A DNA stretch of 64,000 nucleotides from Simmondsia chinensis (taxonomy: Eukaryota; Streptophyta; Magnoliopsida; Caryophyllales; Simmondsiaceae): positions 992,001-1,056,000 of the forward strand of contig JAGTTD010000019.1 of NCBI GenBank assembly GCA_018398585.1. Reading direction: 5' to 3'. Both the position numbers and the translations under genes were made by a program. Shown in pieces: positions 11,289-23,910 of the stretch. The notes beneath the pieces were generated by a model. It saw nothing but the letters and a program-made list of their open reading frames with translations, was not told where the DNA came from and searched no databases. Every line of letters begins with the position of its first letter. Positions within the stretch are counted from its first letter, which is position 1.

Positions 11289-12103
11289 ACAACAGCAACA
11301 AACCTAGTGCCTCAAGGGCTCCCGCCTAAGCGGAGTCTGGGGAGTGTATGTACGCAGCCTTACTCCTTCAGGATGTGTTGAAGACTCCACATGTGAGTCT
11401 TGTGGAATCCCACCTCGGAGTTGAGAGAAAGAAGAGACCACCTTATAAGCTTAGTGGGTTACCCCACCTATTGCCAATTGGTTTTAGGATGAAACCCCAC
11501 TTGGGCTTATATGTGGATCTCGTAAGTTCTGACTCCGTTGGTCGAGCCTAAAGGCCAAAGGAAATTTTACATGGTATCAGAGCAGGTTGTTGATTCCGAT
11601 CTCGTGTTTGTCGCGCCTTGTCCTCATGAAGAGGAGGTGTATTTGTGTTTGGTGCGCTAAGGGCCTCTCAAGTATGTTGGATCCAATTGGATTGGAGAAG
11701 GCGAGGGGTACGTTTGTCACAGATTCACATGTGAGGGGGAGTGTTGAAGACTCTACGTGTGAGTCTTATGGAATCCCACATCGGAGTTGAGAGAAAGAAG
11801 AGATCACCTCATAAGTTTAGTGGGTTACTCTACCTATTGCCAATTGGTTTTAGGATGGAACCCCACTTGGGCTTATATGTGAATCTTGTAAGTTTTAACT
11901 CCGTTGGTCGGGCTTAAAGGCCAGATGAAATTTTACAGGATGTAACTCTGTCGAGAAGCTGTTTTCGAGGACCCCCAACCTTATAGGATTGGCAACACAA
12001 AGACTTCTTAGGAGGTCACCCATCCTAGTACTACTCTCACCCAAGCACACTTAATTATGAAGTTCTAACAAAATTTGGTGCATTAGTGCATTATGAATGA
12101 AAC
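11289..12103 (-). mobile_element. 5S rRNA-headed SINE, copy 5, split by a TRIM
   Basis: On the minus strand the 5S-like head (about 12103 down to 11990) has diverged forms of GAAGTTAAGCGTGCTTGGG and AGGATGGGTGACCTCC. The tail (GGCTGCGTACAT, AGACTCCGCTTAGGCGGGAGCCC, GTTGCTGTTGTTGC) reads from about 11370 to 11289. The two parts are separated only by the TRIM at 11376-11937. Both flanks are T-run plus AAATGCA (about 11270-11288 and 12104-12125), a target-site duplication. The alpha-glucosidase B intron lacks this insertion, so it postdates the gene duplication. Confidence 0.8.
11376..11937 (+). mobile_element. Complete TRIM retrotransposon (196-bp LTRs)
   Basis: LTRs at 11376-11571 and 11742-11937 are both 196 bp, start TGTTGAAGACTC and end ATTTTACA. 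Directly after LTR1 is TGGTATCAGAGC (11572-11583), the standard primer-binding site for initiator-Met tRNA. A purine tract (GTGAGGGGGAG, 11731-11741) precedes LTR2. A 5-bp TSD, GGATG, lies at 11371-11375 and 11938-11942. The internal part is only 170 bp with no gag or pol, the definition of a TRIM mobilised in trans. It interrupts a 5S-headed SINE. It is the reference copy for the relics in alpha-glucosidase introns 4 and 6 and at 46625, 52410, 55962 and 61738. The LTRs differ at many sites, so the insertion is not very recent. Confidence 0.93.
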
Positions 12104-13019
12104 TTTTTTTTTTTTTTTAAATGCATGATCAAATATTTTCCATATTGGCTATTTCACGGCACAGCTTGGAGAACGACAACAGACTGAGAATCCACATCAG
12201 CGACATCAACGGCCCTCGCTGGGAAATCCCCCACCGTCTCCTGCGCCGCTACTCCCTCCGTCGCCGCTACCTTGCCGGAAAACCCCACCAACCCACCACC
12301 ACCACTACCATCTCCTCCGCCACCTCCGACCTCACCTTCACCCTCACCCCCACCACCTCCCCCTTCTCCTTCACCGTCCTCCGCCGCTCCTCCGATGACC
12401 CCCTCTTCTCCTCCTCCTCCCCCTTCGTCTTCAAGGACCAGTTCATCCGCCTCTCCTCCGACGTCCCCGCCACCAGGGCACACCTCTACGGCCTCGGAGA
12501 ACACACCAACCCACATTCAAATTAGCCCATAACCAAACCCTAACCCTTTGGAATTCCGACACCGCGAGCAAAAATTTGGATCTCAACCTATATGGGTCCC
12601 ACCCTTTCTACATGGATGTACGGACGGCGGCGGAGGCGAGGGCGCCGGCGAGTCATGGGGTGGTGATGATGAACAGTAATGGGATGGACGTGGAGTATAC
12701 GGGGGAGAGGATAACGTATAAGGTGATTGGGGGAGTGGTTGATTTGTATGTGTTTGCTGGGCCGTCGCCTGCGGCCGTGATGGAGCAGTACACGGCGTTG
12801 ATTGGGCGGCCGGCGGCAATGCCTTACTGGTCTTTTGGTTAGTCATCCTCCTCACTGCCCTTTTTGCCTTCATTTTTAGGAATCGTGGTTTGATTTATGG
12901 TAAATTACGTATTAGTAACCAAAATTTGGTGTATTAATTTTTTAGTTCATAAACTTTATGAAATAATTTTTTATTTACAAAATTTACATATATTTAATGA
13001 AATAATCCAAATAGCATAG

Positions 13020-13645
13020 GGGAGTTCGTTATTAGTTAATCATACCGTTTAACTTATCTATTCGGTAATCATTTAAGAAATTTGAGAAAATTTAATAACC
13101 GTTACCACCCATTTAAAATCGGTTAACCGGAATTTTGGTACCGGTTAGTTCGGTTCGGTTCGTTTCGGTTAATCGGTTAACCACTTATTGAAAAATGAAT
13201 TCAAGTATTTTTCTCGCCCATTTAAATTTTAAAATTTTGCTACTACTTTACGCTCTAAAAAACAAGTAAACCAAGTAACCACTTAGGTTTAGGTTGTCAA
13301 TAGAATTTCTAAGTCTACACAATTGTTATGTTAATTTAGATCGGCTTAGGTTAGAAATATAAAAGGTTCAAGCTAAATTGAATTGAACTCATAATCATAC
13401 AAAATTAAGTATGAGTATTTACCCACTAGACTGTAACTTATAATGCACAACTCTAATGCTATCTTAAAGATACTAATTGGTTTATTTGGTTAACCGTTTT
13501 ATTAAAATCCATGAACCATAACCTCCCAAATTAACCGGATTCTTTATCGGTTCGGTAACAGAACCGCTTCTGCTAACTCAATAACCAAGATTTTTGGTTC
13601 AGTTTTCTCGATTGCGGTTCGGTTTTTTCGGTTTCGGGTAAACAG
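13020..13645. mobile_element. hAT-like non-autonomous element in copy A intron 2
   Basis: It is present in copy A and absent at the corresponding place in copy B (about 27770), so it inserted after the duplication or was lost from B. It is rich in CGGTTCGGTT and GGTTAACCG on both strands, giving a foldback character. The left end TAGGGGAGTTCG and right end CAGACCCTG are compatible with hAT termini. I could not find a clean 8-bp TSD. Confidence 0.45.
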
Positions 13646-14462
13646 ACCCTGCTTTCATTCTTTCATATCGTTATTTGGACTATATTATTAAATATGCGTA
13701 ACTTTTTAAACTAAAAAATTATTTTACAGTCAATGGACTAAAAAATTAATATACTAAACCTCATGTACTATTATGTAATTTACCCTTTGGTTTATTAATA
13801 TTTAGTTAACAAATGGAACAATTTTTTAGTTTAACGGTTACATGTGTTTAATAAAATAGTACAACTGCTGATGTAAAAGGGTGTAAAACAAACGGTTAAT
13901 TGTTGATAAACCCACCATACCATCACTATTGATCCCCTCGTCCCATAAATGGAACCGCAATCTTTGATGTTAGTAATGAAAAATAGTTCAATAAGAGACC
14001 TATTTTACACCCTTATAGACAACTTTTTGACCTATTTTATTAAATTTATATAACTTTGGACTAAATTATTATTTTACAAAGTTTATGTATTAAAAAATTA
14101 ATACACAAGACCTTAGGTTCCTATTGTGGAAGTTACCCTTTATTGTTTAGGTATGTTGAAATTTGAGCGTTTATTGCGTTATTATCGTGACATTTTAATA
14201 AATATACAATGTTAGAAAATTTTATCATTTTCGTTCCCTCTACCAAGATCCAATGAATTATTCCATTGGGATGGTCAAGAGCCCATGAAAGTAGTCTTTA
14301 ACGTTTATAAGTTTATTCAAATTCATCACTGCTAGTGTTATTGTTCGTACATTTTTTGTTAAATTCACGGTAAAAATAAAGACTTTTCGAGCCTTACTAT
14401 GTTGAAATTGTATGGGATTTTGATGTTGTTCTCGCATGCGGAGTCCTCTAACAAGATGTTAC

Positions 14463-14744
14463 TCCAAAGTACAAAGCCATTACGGGGGCTTCACTGATCA
14501 GCTTAAGCTTTTGAGATAGCTAGTTCCTTGACATGGTATGGTATCAGAGTCTTATTGACCAAAAACTCTCGAGTGCGAACCCCAACGACACCCACTTTCA
14601 ATGTCAACATGATTTCAGTACAAGGTACGAGGTTGACATGTATCAAGCCCCAATGAACATTTGTATGAGGGGACATTAGGTATAAAATCATTCCTAAAAC
14701 CTTACCTATGAGCTCAAGCTTTTGAAATAGTCAGTTCCTTGACA
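14463..14744 (+). mobile_element. Mini-TRIM relic with ~70-bp terminal repeats
   Basis: TGGTATCAGAGT (14539-14550) matches the initiator-Met primer-binding site and follows a repeat ending AAGCTTTTGAGATAGCTAG...CTTGACA. A related repeat (about 14674-14744) follows the purine tract ATGAGGGGA and ends in the same CTTGACA. The same arrangement occurs in copy B (about 28600-28877), so it predates the duplication. It lies just upstream of the exon 3 acceptor. Confidence 0.55.
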
Positions 14745-16277
14745 GATTACTGTGATATACACTTTTCGGTTGACAGGCTTTCATCAATGTCGATGGGGCT
14801 ACCGCGATATATCCGAAGTCAAGTCAGTGGTTGAGGGATATGCAAATGCAAAAATACCATTGGGGGTAATGTGGTCAGACATTGATTACATGGATGGCTT
14901 TAAGGATTTTAAGCTTGATCCTGTCAATTTTCCATTAGACAAGATGAAGCAATTTGTTAATCAACTTCATCAACATGGTCAGAAGTATGTGCTGATCTTG
15001 GATCCCGGTAAGTCCCAATGAATCTGGTTGTTCTTCTCGATTTTGATGAAAGAATAAGGAGGGTATTCTATTTTGTAAGTACTTAGGGGTGTAAACGAAT
15101 CAAATATTCGGTGAGGTACTTGTGTTGAAGATCGATTATGGCTCATTCATATTCGTTTTGGGGGAGCAGGCTTGATTAGCTTAATGAGTTGAATTCAAAC
15201 AATTGATGAGGGCTGGTTATTGGCTCGTTGATAGTCAATATTAGCTTGAAAATAGTTCGATAACAGCTCGGTAGCAAGCTCAACTTTATACTAGGCTTGG
15301 ATTTATTATGAATATGATTCGGCTCAACTTGATAACGGATTCGAATCGGCTCGATTAGGTTAATGAGTGGAGTTGAACCAAGCATTGAATATACCAATAT
15401 CTTATCAATCGAGTTGGAATTTGAAAGCTCTATAAGAGCTTGGTTCAAACTTGAGCTTGATAAGACTTACTACGCTCAAGTTAAAACATGGGTGCTCGAC
15501 TCAGCTCGGCTTGGCTCGGCTGTATAAATACCAGACAAAGACGCTTGAAAATTGATTGTGTTTCATATGTGGGCACCCCACCTTTCTTGAAATTTTGTAA
15601 AAATGCCAATAAAATGTCCATAAGGAACACAATCAACTGAAGGTGTTCCATTAGCATTCGGACAACCAGTTGTAGCTGGGGATGTAAGTGAACCAAACAC
15701 TCCATGAATCACTCGTGTTCGAAATCGATTAGGGGTCAGTTTGTGCTTAACTTATTAACGTTTCTGAACAATTTGATAAGGATTCGTTAAGAGCTCGATA
15801 AAAGCACATTAATATCTCATTAATTTTTGGTATTAGCTCGAAAGTGGTTTGATAATGGCTCCATAGTAACTCAAATAACTCGACTTGTATATGTAGTCTT
15901 CTTGACATTTTAGTTGGCACTCTCCCCAGGTATCAGTGTAAACAAAACATAAGAGACATTCATCAGAGGCATGAAATCCGACATTTTCATCAAACGAGGC
16001 GGTGTTCCGTACCTTGGTTCAGTTTGGCCTGGTCCTGTCTACTACCCTGATTTTGTAAACCCGGCCACCAAACTCTTTTGGGCCAACGAGATCAAGAACT
16101 TTCACGAAGTTGTGAACTTCGATGGTCTTTGGCTCGATATGAATGAGTTATCTAACTTCAATACGTCCTCGCCCGCCCCAGGATCTTCCCTCGACAATCC
16201 TCCTTACAAGATCAACAACTCCGGTGCTCATCTCCCAATCATCACTAGAACTACCCCAGCAACGGCTGTACACTTCG

Positions 16278-17261
<984 letters not shown>

Positions 17262-17439
17262 TGAACCTTTGATCGAACTCAATTTGTTAAGATATTATTG
17301 TGTTCGGTAATTAGCTCAACTTGGATCGTTAACCTAATTGAGCTGAGCTTGGCATCGAGCCGAGTCGAGCTAGTTATCGAGCCAAATCAAGCTCATAATT
17401 AAGCCGAGGGTTTGAACTTGGGACCTCTTATGATGCAGT

Positions 17440-17943
17440 TAGGGGTCTAAACGAGTTGAGTCCAGCGGAGCACCTCTTGTTTGAAGTTGCACTCGATAAT
17501 GCTTATTGATCTCAAGTTTGAGCTGAGATTTTATTAAGCTTTTGAGCCTTTGTTCGGATTTGGTCCAATGAGATATTGGTATGTTCGATACTCGGCTCAA
17601 CTTGGATCGTTAAGCTAATAGAGCCGAGCTTTTTGAGTTGAGTCGAGCTGCGTTAGTTATCAAGCTCGTCATCGAGCTGAGAGCCTGTTATTGAGTTGGG
17701 TATCGAGCCATTTTTAAACCATTTTCGAACTAATATCATATACTAACAGGCCATTAACGAGCCCTATTAAACTGTTTGTGATCTTTAAAGAGTACCTCCT
17801 TTCCAAACCCGACTGGTTAAGCTTATTGAGTTTGTTTGAACATAACTTGATAAGCTATCGAGCCCCAAAATGAACGTGAACAAAATGTAATCAATTTCAA
17901 ACATGAGTAGATCATTAAATGTTATAGTTCATTTACACCCCTA
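17440..17943. mobile_element. hAT-like element in alpha-glucosidase intron 5
   Basis: The ends are TAGGGGTCTAAACGAG and (complement of the right end) TTAGGGGTGTAAATGAAC. The inside is full of GAGCTCGATAA / TTATCGAGCTC motifs. The same element is in copy B (about 31629-32163), so it is older than the duplication. Related sequence is in introns 3 and 7 (GGGGTGTAAACGAA at about 15087 and 19464). No transposase is present. The eroded TSD contains ATGCAG. Confidence 0.55.
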
Positions 17944-17949
17944 AATACA

Positions 17950-18065
17950 GGTTAAGCTTAGGGTGGGTAAGTGGGTTTGGTGGGATTCAAACCTAAGACC
18001 TCTTATCCTTCAGTCTCAACCTTTGTATCGATGGAGACAAGTGAACCAATAGTCATATTTCGGTA
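17950..18065 (-). mobile_element. tRNA-derived SINE fragment in intron 5
   Basis: On the minus strand it reads TTGGTTCACTTGTCTCCAT followed by GGTCTTAGGTTTGAATCCC, like the A- and B-box regions of a tRNA-derived SINE head. A related piece is at the same place in copy B. It lies about 120 bp before the exon 6 acceptor. Confidence 0.45.
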
Positions 18066-18443
18066 CCACATGAAGATTAAAAATTTCTTTGGTGCCATTG
18101 TGACATTTAGACACTTCGAATTAGATAAATGAACGCAGAGCAATCTTAAAAAATACTCGAATCTAACAATTTTTAAGTGCAGCTAGGAGCCTTTTACCCA
18201 TTTGCAAGGGACCATTCCGCAAACGCTACAACACACCAAGAGCTCTATCTATGGGACTCTGTGGCCATGTCAGCTCGGAAAGTGCTCGGTCTTCGGTACC
18301 GTCTCCTCCCCTACTTTTACACCTCGATATATGAGGCACACACGACCGGGATCCCAATTGCAAGGCCTCTCTTCTTCTCATTCCCCGAGGACCCCGAAAC
18401 TTACGACATCAGCTCTCAGTTCCTCATTGGCAAAGGCATAATG

Positions 18444-19167
18444 GTACTGTGAAATTTCACTGAGTTTGACTCATGGAGTTGGCATATTTGAGATCCATGT
18501 ATAAACCGAGCAGGGTTCGAGTAGGTTTATATGTTTAATCTTTTTACTCTCATAACTCCAATATGGGACATTTTAACCAGTGAATTTATTAATTAAGTAT
18601 ATACTGAGATTTGAGCATTTAATACATGAGTACCATGACATTTCAACATATATAATGAGAGACCCTGAGTTTGAAAATTTTATCACCTGGGTATCGTACT
18701 GCAAAATCTGGTGAATTTTCATTAAAGTTCACAGTTTTTCACACAAAAATGCTAATGTGGTATAGGACATGACAATATATACATATATGCTATGTCAATG
18801 TTTTTATAAAGATCTAATGCATTACGAAAAAGCCAGATTTTAACGTAAGTTATGCAAATATTTCTAAACTAATGTATCATGTTGGCGTTTGCTGACAAAA
18901 AAAAAATCAAATTATGATAGAAGACACCTATGTATTGTTGGATATATATTCCATATGAACAATTTTTGTTAAAAATCTTTAAGATTTTGGCAAATGATAC
19001 TTAATTGATAAAACTCTTAAAGTTTAGAGTACTCAAATGATAAAATTTTTTAGCCTTATGATACCTCATTATACACATTAAAAAGTTAGGTTACCTATAT
19101 GATAAAAGTTCAAACCAGGATATCTATTTTCTCTTTTAGCTAGGCTCACGTGTGGAGTTCTGAACAG
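18444..19167 (+). mobile_element. Intron 6 of copy A = antisense TRIM-related element
   Basis: The element (18448-19166) begins TGTGAAATTTC and ends GTTCTGAACA, between GGTAC (18443-18447) and GGTAT (19167-19171). The first ~115 bp match the reverse complement of the TRIM LTR (GAGTTGGCATATTTGAGATCC, then CTCATAACTCCAATATGGGAC). The last bases GCTCACGTGTGGAGTTC match its other end. A ~580-bp MITE-like insert lies between. As in intron 4, the left repeat gives the donor and element CA plus repeat G gives the acceptor. Exons join exactly as IM-VSP. Confidence 0.8.
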
Positions 19168-20866
19168 GTATCGCCAGTACTGAAAGAAGGAGAAGTGTCA
19201 GTAAAAGCATACTTTCCTAAGGGGAACTGGTTTGATCTATTTGAGTATACAAATTCAGTGAGTGCAGGTGAAGGGAGATATGTTGTCCTTGACGCAAGAT
19301 ATGTTGTCCTTGACGCACCACTGGATCATATCAATGTGCACATCCATGAAGGTAAATTATGCTGAAATTTCTTTCGTTTTACTTACGTTTTTCTTGGGAT
19401 TTGTTAGCGTAGTCTGGTCGGTTTATACGTACCTTGAGTGGTCCACAGGCTGCATGCACATGGGGGTGTAAACGAACCAAATGTTCAATAAACTACTAGT
19501 GTTGAAGTCGATTAGGGGCTCAGGTCAATATGGGTTGGGTCATTTTGAATTTCGGGTTGGAACATTTCAGGTTTAAGCCCTAATAATTCTAGAACTTTTG
19601 GGGTCTAGTCGGGTCATATTTTTCCAATACTATGTACACTCATCTTGTGCCAATTCATATACCTAATAAATGGTAAAATATCATTAGGCCATAAAAGGTT
19701 CATAACGCTCCTGTGCTTACATGTATGCTACTATTGCCACCATATTGTTGTCTGCATGCTGTATTGTTTAGTTTCTTGCTTTTTAGGGTCGAGAGCTCTT
19801 TGTAAACAATCTCCCTTTAGGGTAGCACTCTGAAATGCTAAGACTGCATACATCTCATCCTAGATCTTGCTTTGACGAGAGCCATTTGAAGCACTGAGTT
19901 TGTCGTATTGCTAGTCCATAAAGAAGTAATTTCTTTCATTTTATTGACTTGTAATGAATTTGTCTCCCCTAGGGAATATATTGGCCATGCAAGGTGAGGC
20001 CATGACCACAGAAGCAGCTCGACAAACACCATTCGAGCTCTTAGTGGTCATGAACAACCGCAGCAACAACAGCAGCAGCACAGGAGAAGTCTTCTTGGAC
20101 GATGGAGTGGAAGTCAATATGGGCGGCCCAAGTAACAAATGGACTTTGGTAAGATTCTACACTCAACTTGTCAAGAACGAGTTGACAATCGGCTCAAACG
20201 TTGAAAACGGAGCGTTTGCGTTGAGCCAGAAGTGGGTCATAAATAAGGTGACTATTCTCGGTTTGCGTAAAGGGTCAAGGCCGAGGAAAATTGAAGCACA
20301 GAATAACATAGCTCGTAGAAGACGCTGTGATTGGTCACGGTTGAGGTCCAATTCTAGGGATAGTGAGATGTTTACTGTGACGGAGATTGCTTATCTTAAG
20401 TTGCTCATTGGAGAAGACTTTAAGCTTAAGCTTGAGCTTGACAAATATATGTAATAAAAAGGGTAGTCCACTAGATAAGGCTCTTTAGCGTTGACGGTTC
20501 TAGGGAGAGTCAAATATATAATTTTTGCCCCCCTCATTATGGGGTCGAAAAATAAAGGACTATTTTATGAATAATTGGGATTATCGGAGTATTCACGGAA
20601 ATGAATGATGTATTACACTTACGATAATCTTGTTCTTTGGTCCAGTTCTCTTTTCTCATTATATTCGATTGAGTTTGTGCATTATTTAGGTTACCTACCT
20701 CAAGCATGAATTCTCGGGAAATTTTTTATCCGAACCATGACAAGTTTATAAAGATTTGTTGTATTTTGCCGTATCAAAATTTTGACATGACGTAGTAGAA
20801 AACGAGAGAAGAAAAGAAATCAAAGCTTTAGCACAATTATGTAGAATATATACTATAAGCATAAGA

Positions 20867-21035
20867 TGCCCGTGCCAGTGAATTCAGTTAGCTTCTTCCA
20901 TACTATATTTTGTTTCTCTAGATTGTCATGTTCTATTGCATGTTTTTTATGCGTGTTTTTTTCAGGCTTCGTTCCCGAAGGCCTACCTATTTTTATATTG
21001 CGACTCTTCTCGCTAATTATCGGAAAAAAAAAAGG
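20867..21035 (+). mobile_element. 5'-truncated LINE 3' end
   Basis: It ends GCTAATTATCGG plus poly-A, the same type of 3' terminus as the longer LINE piece at 60893-61564. GCATAAGATGCC and GCATCAGATGCC flank it as a probable TSD. Copy B carries the same insertion (about 35148-35310), so it predates the duplication. The open frame across it is not a gene. Confidence 0.55.
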
Positions 21036-21920
21036 GCATCAGATGCCCCACATTTGCCCTCATGTGTTTAAATACTTCATCCATACACCATTAACGAATC
21101 ACATTATCTTTAGTAAAAACCTTAAAAAAGAGTAAAGCTGCCTTCTAAGTTCTAACACAAGAATTGCATATTCTACGTTATTAAAACGAGTTTAAGACAA
21201 TTATGCATTGCATATGTTGGAGTCCATCTACCCCGACCCTACTTCTAGGGGAGCCCTTTGAGGCACTATAATTGTTGTTGTTATATATGTTCGAGTCCAC
21301 TTGTATGAATTGACTGACTTTGGAATTTTAGGAGCGTAAAATAAGGTCTCATTTGATTTGCAGGAAGCAAATGCGAGAAGCATGAATTTATGGGAAGTAC
21401 AAATTTTGGCTTTTGATGTAAAAGATTTTATACATGCAAGAAGTCACTTATTTAGCCCCTTGGGTAAGTTCTAATTTTTTTATTTTCAACTAGCATACTG
21501 AATGAAGTTTTATTTTCCATTCCAATAACCAAACATGTTTTGCTAATTTCTTGGGAAGTTGATACTAGATTTTAACACTTGAAAAAATACAACTTCTTGT
21601 AGGAATTTAATTCATTTGGCAACCAAACGAGGCTTAAGCTTGGTAAGGTTTGTAAACTCGTGGAGAAATTTAAGAATTGTTTCTTTAATAGGAAGTAGTA
21701 CAAAAATTTGGAATCTATGAAAAATAGTTATCTGTCCTCTCATTTGATTATAAGAAAAATTCATAAAATATGAAAAACAAAATTTCTTAGTAATATACAA
21801 TATCTTTTTTACCCATAAATTTAATTCATGTGTTAATCAAACAAAGCCTGAGTAAATTTGAACCGGAGAATACTAACATGATATATAGATATTGCCAAAT
21901 TCATGATTTTCACACATTAA

Positions 21921-22874
21921 AGGCATGTTTGGTGTGGGGTTAATAAAGGTTAATGGTTACAAAGGTAATCATTATAATCCTTTTAACCCTATTTGGTTTA
22001 CCATTAATATTTAACCTATAAAAAAGTTTATCCCATATAGGGTTAAAACCTTTGCATTACCCTCTAGTGCAACATTCATAACAAGGGAAGGGGTAAAAAA
22101 ATTTTAACTTGTTTATTATTTGAAAATTTTGGATATTATAAAAATATATTTAAATATTTAATATTAGAAAAATATTTTCAAAATTCATAAAATATTTGAA
22201 ATATATACAAAATATTTTAAATATTACTATAATATTTTTATATTTTAAAAATAAAATATAAAAAATATGTATAAAAATTCAATAGTTAAAAATATATAGA
22301 AATATTTAATTATTAAAAAAATTTAAATATTAGAAAAATATTTTATATATTTATAAAAATATTTTAAATACTTAAAAAATATTTTAAGATTAAAAAATAC
22401 ATTAAATATTTAAAAAAGTGATTAGAAAGCAGGAGAGATCTACTATAGTGATGTTGGTGGTGACTGGAGGTCAGCAACGATGTCGGTGGGGATAGTTCGT
22501 CGGTGTTGTAATAGGGATTATCTAATTCTTGTAATAATTTCAAAGTTTATTTTAGATATTTAAAACTTTGTCAATTATACAAGGGGTGATTTTGTTCAAT
22601 GTTTTAATAAATAGTTATATTTTATCGTAATTAAATTTTAAAAAATTAAAATAATACAAGAAATAAATTAGCATTTAAAAGATAAAAAAGAAGTACGTTA
22701 CACTCAAAGTAAACATAATGAAAGATTAATGGGTTAATGTTTACTCTTTTAAAAGTACACAACCAAATAAGGTGAAAGGAAAAAATTTCAAAGGGTAATA
22801 GTTACCTCATTAACAATTGTACCATTAAAGATTATACCCACTTTTTTAATTCCATACTAAATATACCCTAAGAT
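21921..22874. mobile_element. AT-rich inverted-end element between the tandem genes
   Basis: The imperfect terminal inverted repeats are TGTTTGGTGTGGGGTTAAT (left) and the complement of ATTCCATACTAAATATACCC (right). The interior is mostly A/T with TTAAATATT-type motifs and no ORF. It sits at the point where homology between the two gene flanks ends. It is a probable non-autonomous DNA transposon; class and TSD are unresolved. Confidence 0.45.
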
Positions 22875-23910
22875 TAAGAACACGTGTTAATTAATGGCAA
22901 TCCTTGATAAACCATTGAGTAGGCATAGCAAAGAAATCTGATTTCTCTCTCTTAAGCACTTTCTTTAATGTACGATATAAAATAAAGTATTAAACTTTTA
23001 ATTATTTTTCATATTTATGTGTTTATATATTGTCATAGAGAGATAATCATACTCTTATTTATACCGGAGGAATTGTGTCTTTCATCCAAACACCTTATGT
23101 TCTTTCATTAATAGTCACTTCTTTTCACTAATAGACATATCTTTTCATTAATAAATAAGTCTTTTTACTAAAAGACATGTCTCTTTACTAAGAAACATAT
23201 CAAAGATTCTCTTTATTAAAAGACATCTTTTGAGGGAGGGAAGATTGTGTGGCCTTTAAAATTGCAGAATTTAGGATTGAGAACTTTTTTTTCGAGCACA
23301 AAAAAAAAAAAAATTTAATTATTTTTTTTAATTTAAATTTTAATATATTTAAAAAATTATTAAAATTTTAAATTGTTCATATAAATTTTTATGTTTGGCT
23401 ATTTATATTTAAGTATCCGTTAAATTTTTGTTTAAAATATCGAAATAACTTGTATATAAATTTTAAATTATACATATAAATTTGTTTGTTTGACAATTTG
23501 TCGTTTAGATACTCGTTAATTTTTGTTAAAAATATAGAAGTGACTTACATATATTATCGTTATTATTTACCATATTATTGTCGTTTTTGTTTTCAATGAA
23601 AAATTAACAGTATCTAAAAAGATAAATTATCAAACAAATAAATTTATATATTAAAATTATTTTATATATATAATTTAAATAATTTTTAAAACTAAAAAAA
23701 AAATACTCTCTCTCCCAACCGCAGCGTCGGCAAATTTTAAAATTAAAAAAATATAATTTAAATATTTTTAAAATTAAAAAAACCTCCCACCTACCCCCCG
23801 CTCTCTCTCTCCCAAAAAAAAAAAAAAAAAAAAAGGCCTCTCTTCCTGGCGCAGCATTAGCAGTGGCAGAGTCAACGCACTGGATCTCAACCCTTCCACC
23901 AAAAATTCTG

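Larger units (their letters stand above)
10310..12164 (+). other. Intron 1 of alpha-glucosidase copy A
   Basis: It contains a palindromic MITE copy (about 10744-10900), noncoding repeat sequence also present in copy B's intron 1, and a minus-strand 5S-headed SINE (11289-12103) interrupted by a complete TRIM (11376-11937). The paralogous intron of copy B lacks the SINE and TRIM and keeps sequence like the empty site just before ATGCATGATC (26882). Confidence 0.75.
12838..14776 (+). other. Intron 2 of alpha-glucosidase copy A
   Basis: The TAG at 12839-12841 (in-frame after TTTGGT) is inside this intron: the exon ends TCTTTTG and the donor is GTTAGT. About 13020-13645 is an insertion absent from copy B, with repeated 'ggttcggtt' and 'cggttaacc' motifs and ends resembling hAT-type TIRs (TAGGGG.../...CCCTG). 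About 14463-14744 is a mini-TRIM relic present in both copies. Confidence 0.65.
20455..23893. other. 3' flank of copy A and spacer to copy B
   Basis: Homology with the 3' flank of copy B continues to about 21910. It includes an AATAAA at 20551-20556, a short truncated LINE 3' end (20867-21035) and a truncated SINE (about 21210-21285). About 21921-22874 is an AT-rich element with inverted ends (GGCATGTTTGGTGTGGGGTTAAT against the complement of ATTCCATACTAAATATACCCTA), absent downstream of copy B. 22880-23890 is AT- and homopolymer-rich and holds the unique upstream region of copy B. I see no gene. Confidence 0.6.

Noticed and set aside
12154..12516. Gly/Glu-rich minus-strand frames opposite alpha-glucosidase exon 2 (also 26914-27267)
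   Set aside because: They are shadows of a GC-rich coding exon with biased codons; no protein family resemblance.
12838..12842. Apparent stop codon (TAG) at the end of exon 2 in alpha-glucosidase copy A
   Set aside because: The exon ends one base after TTT; the TAG is within the intron, which starts GTTAGT. Copy B has GTCAGT there.
20866..21135. Small open frame (and its copy at 35147-35371) after the alpha-glucosidase genes
   Set aside because: It lies over a truncated LINE 3' end with poly-A and a TSD; duplication of the region explains the conservation.
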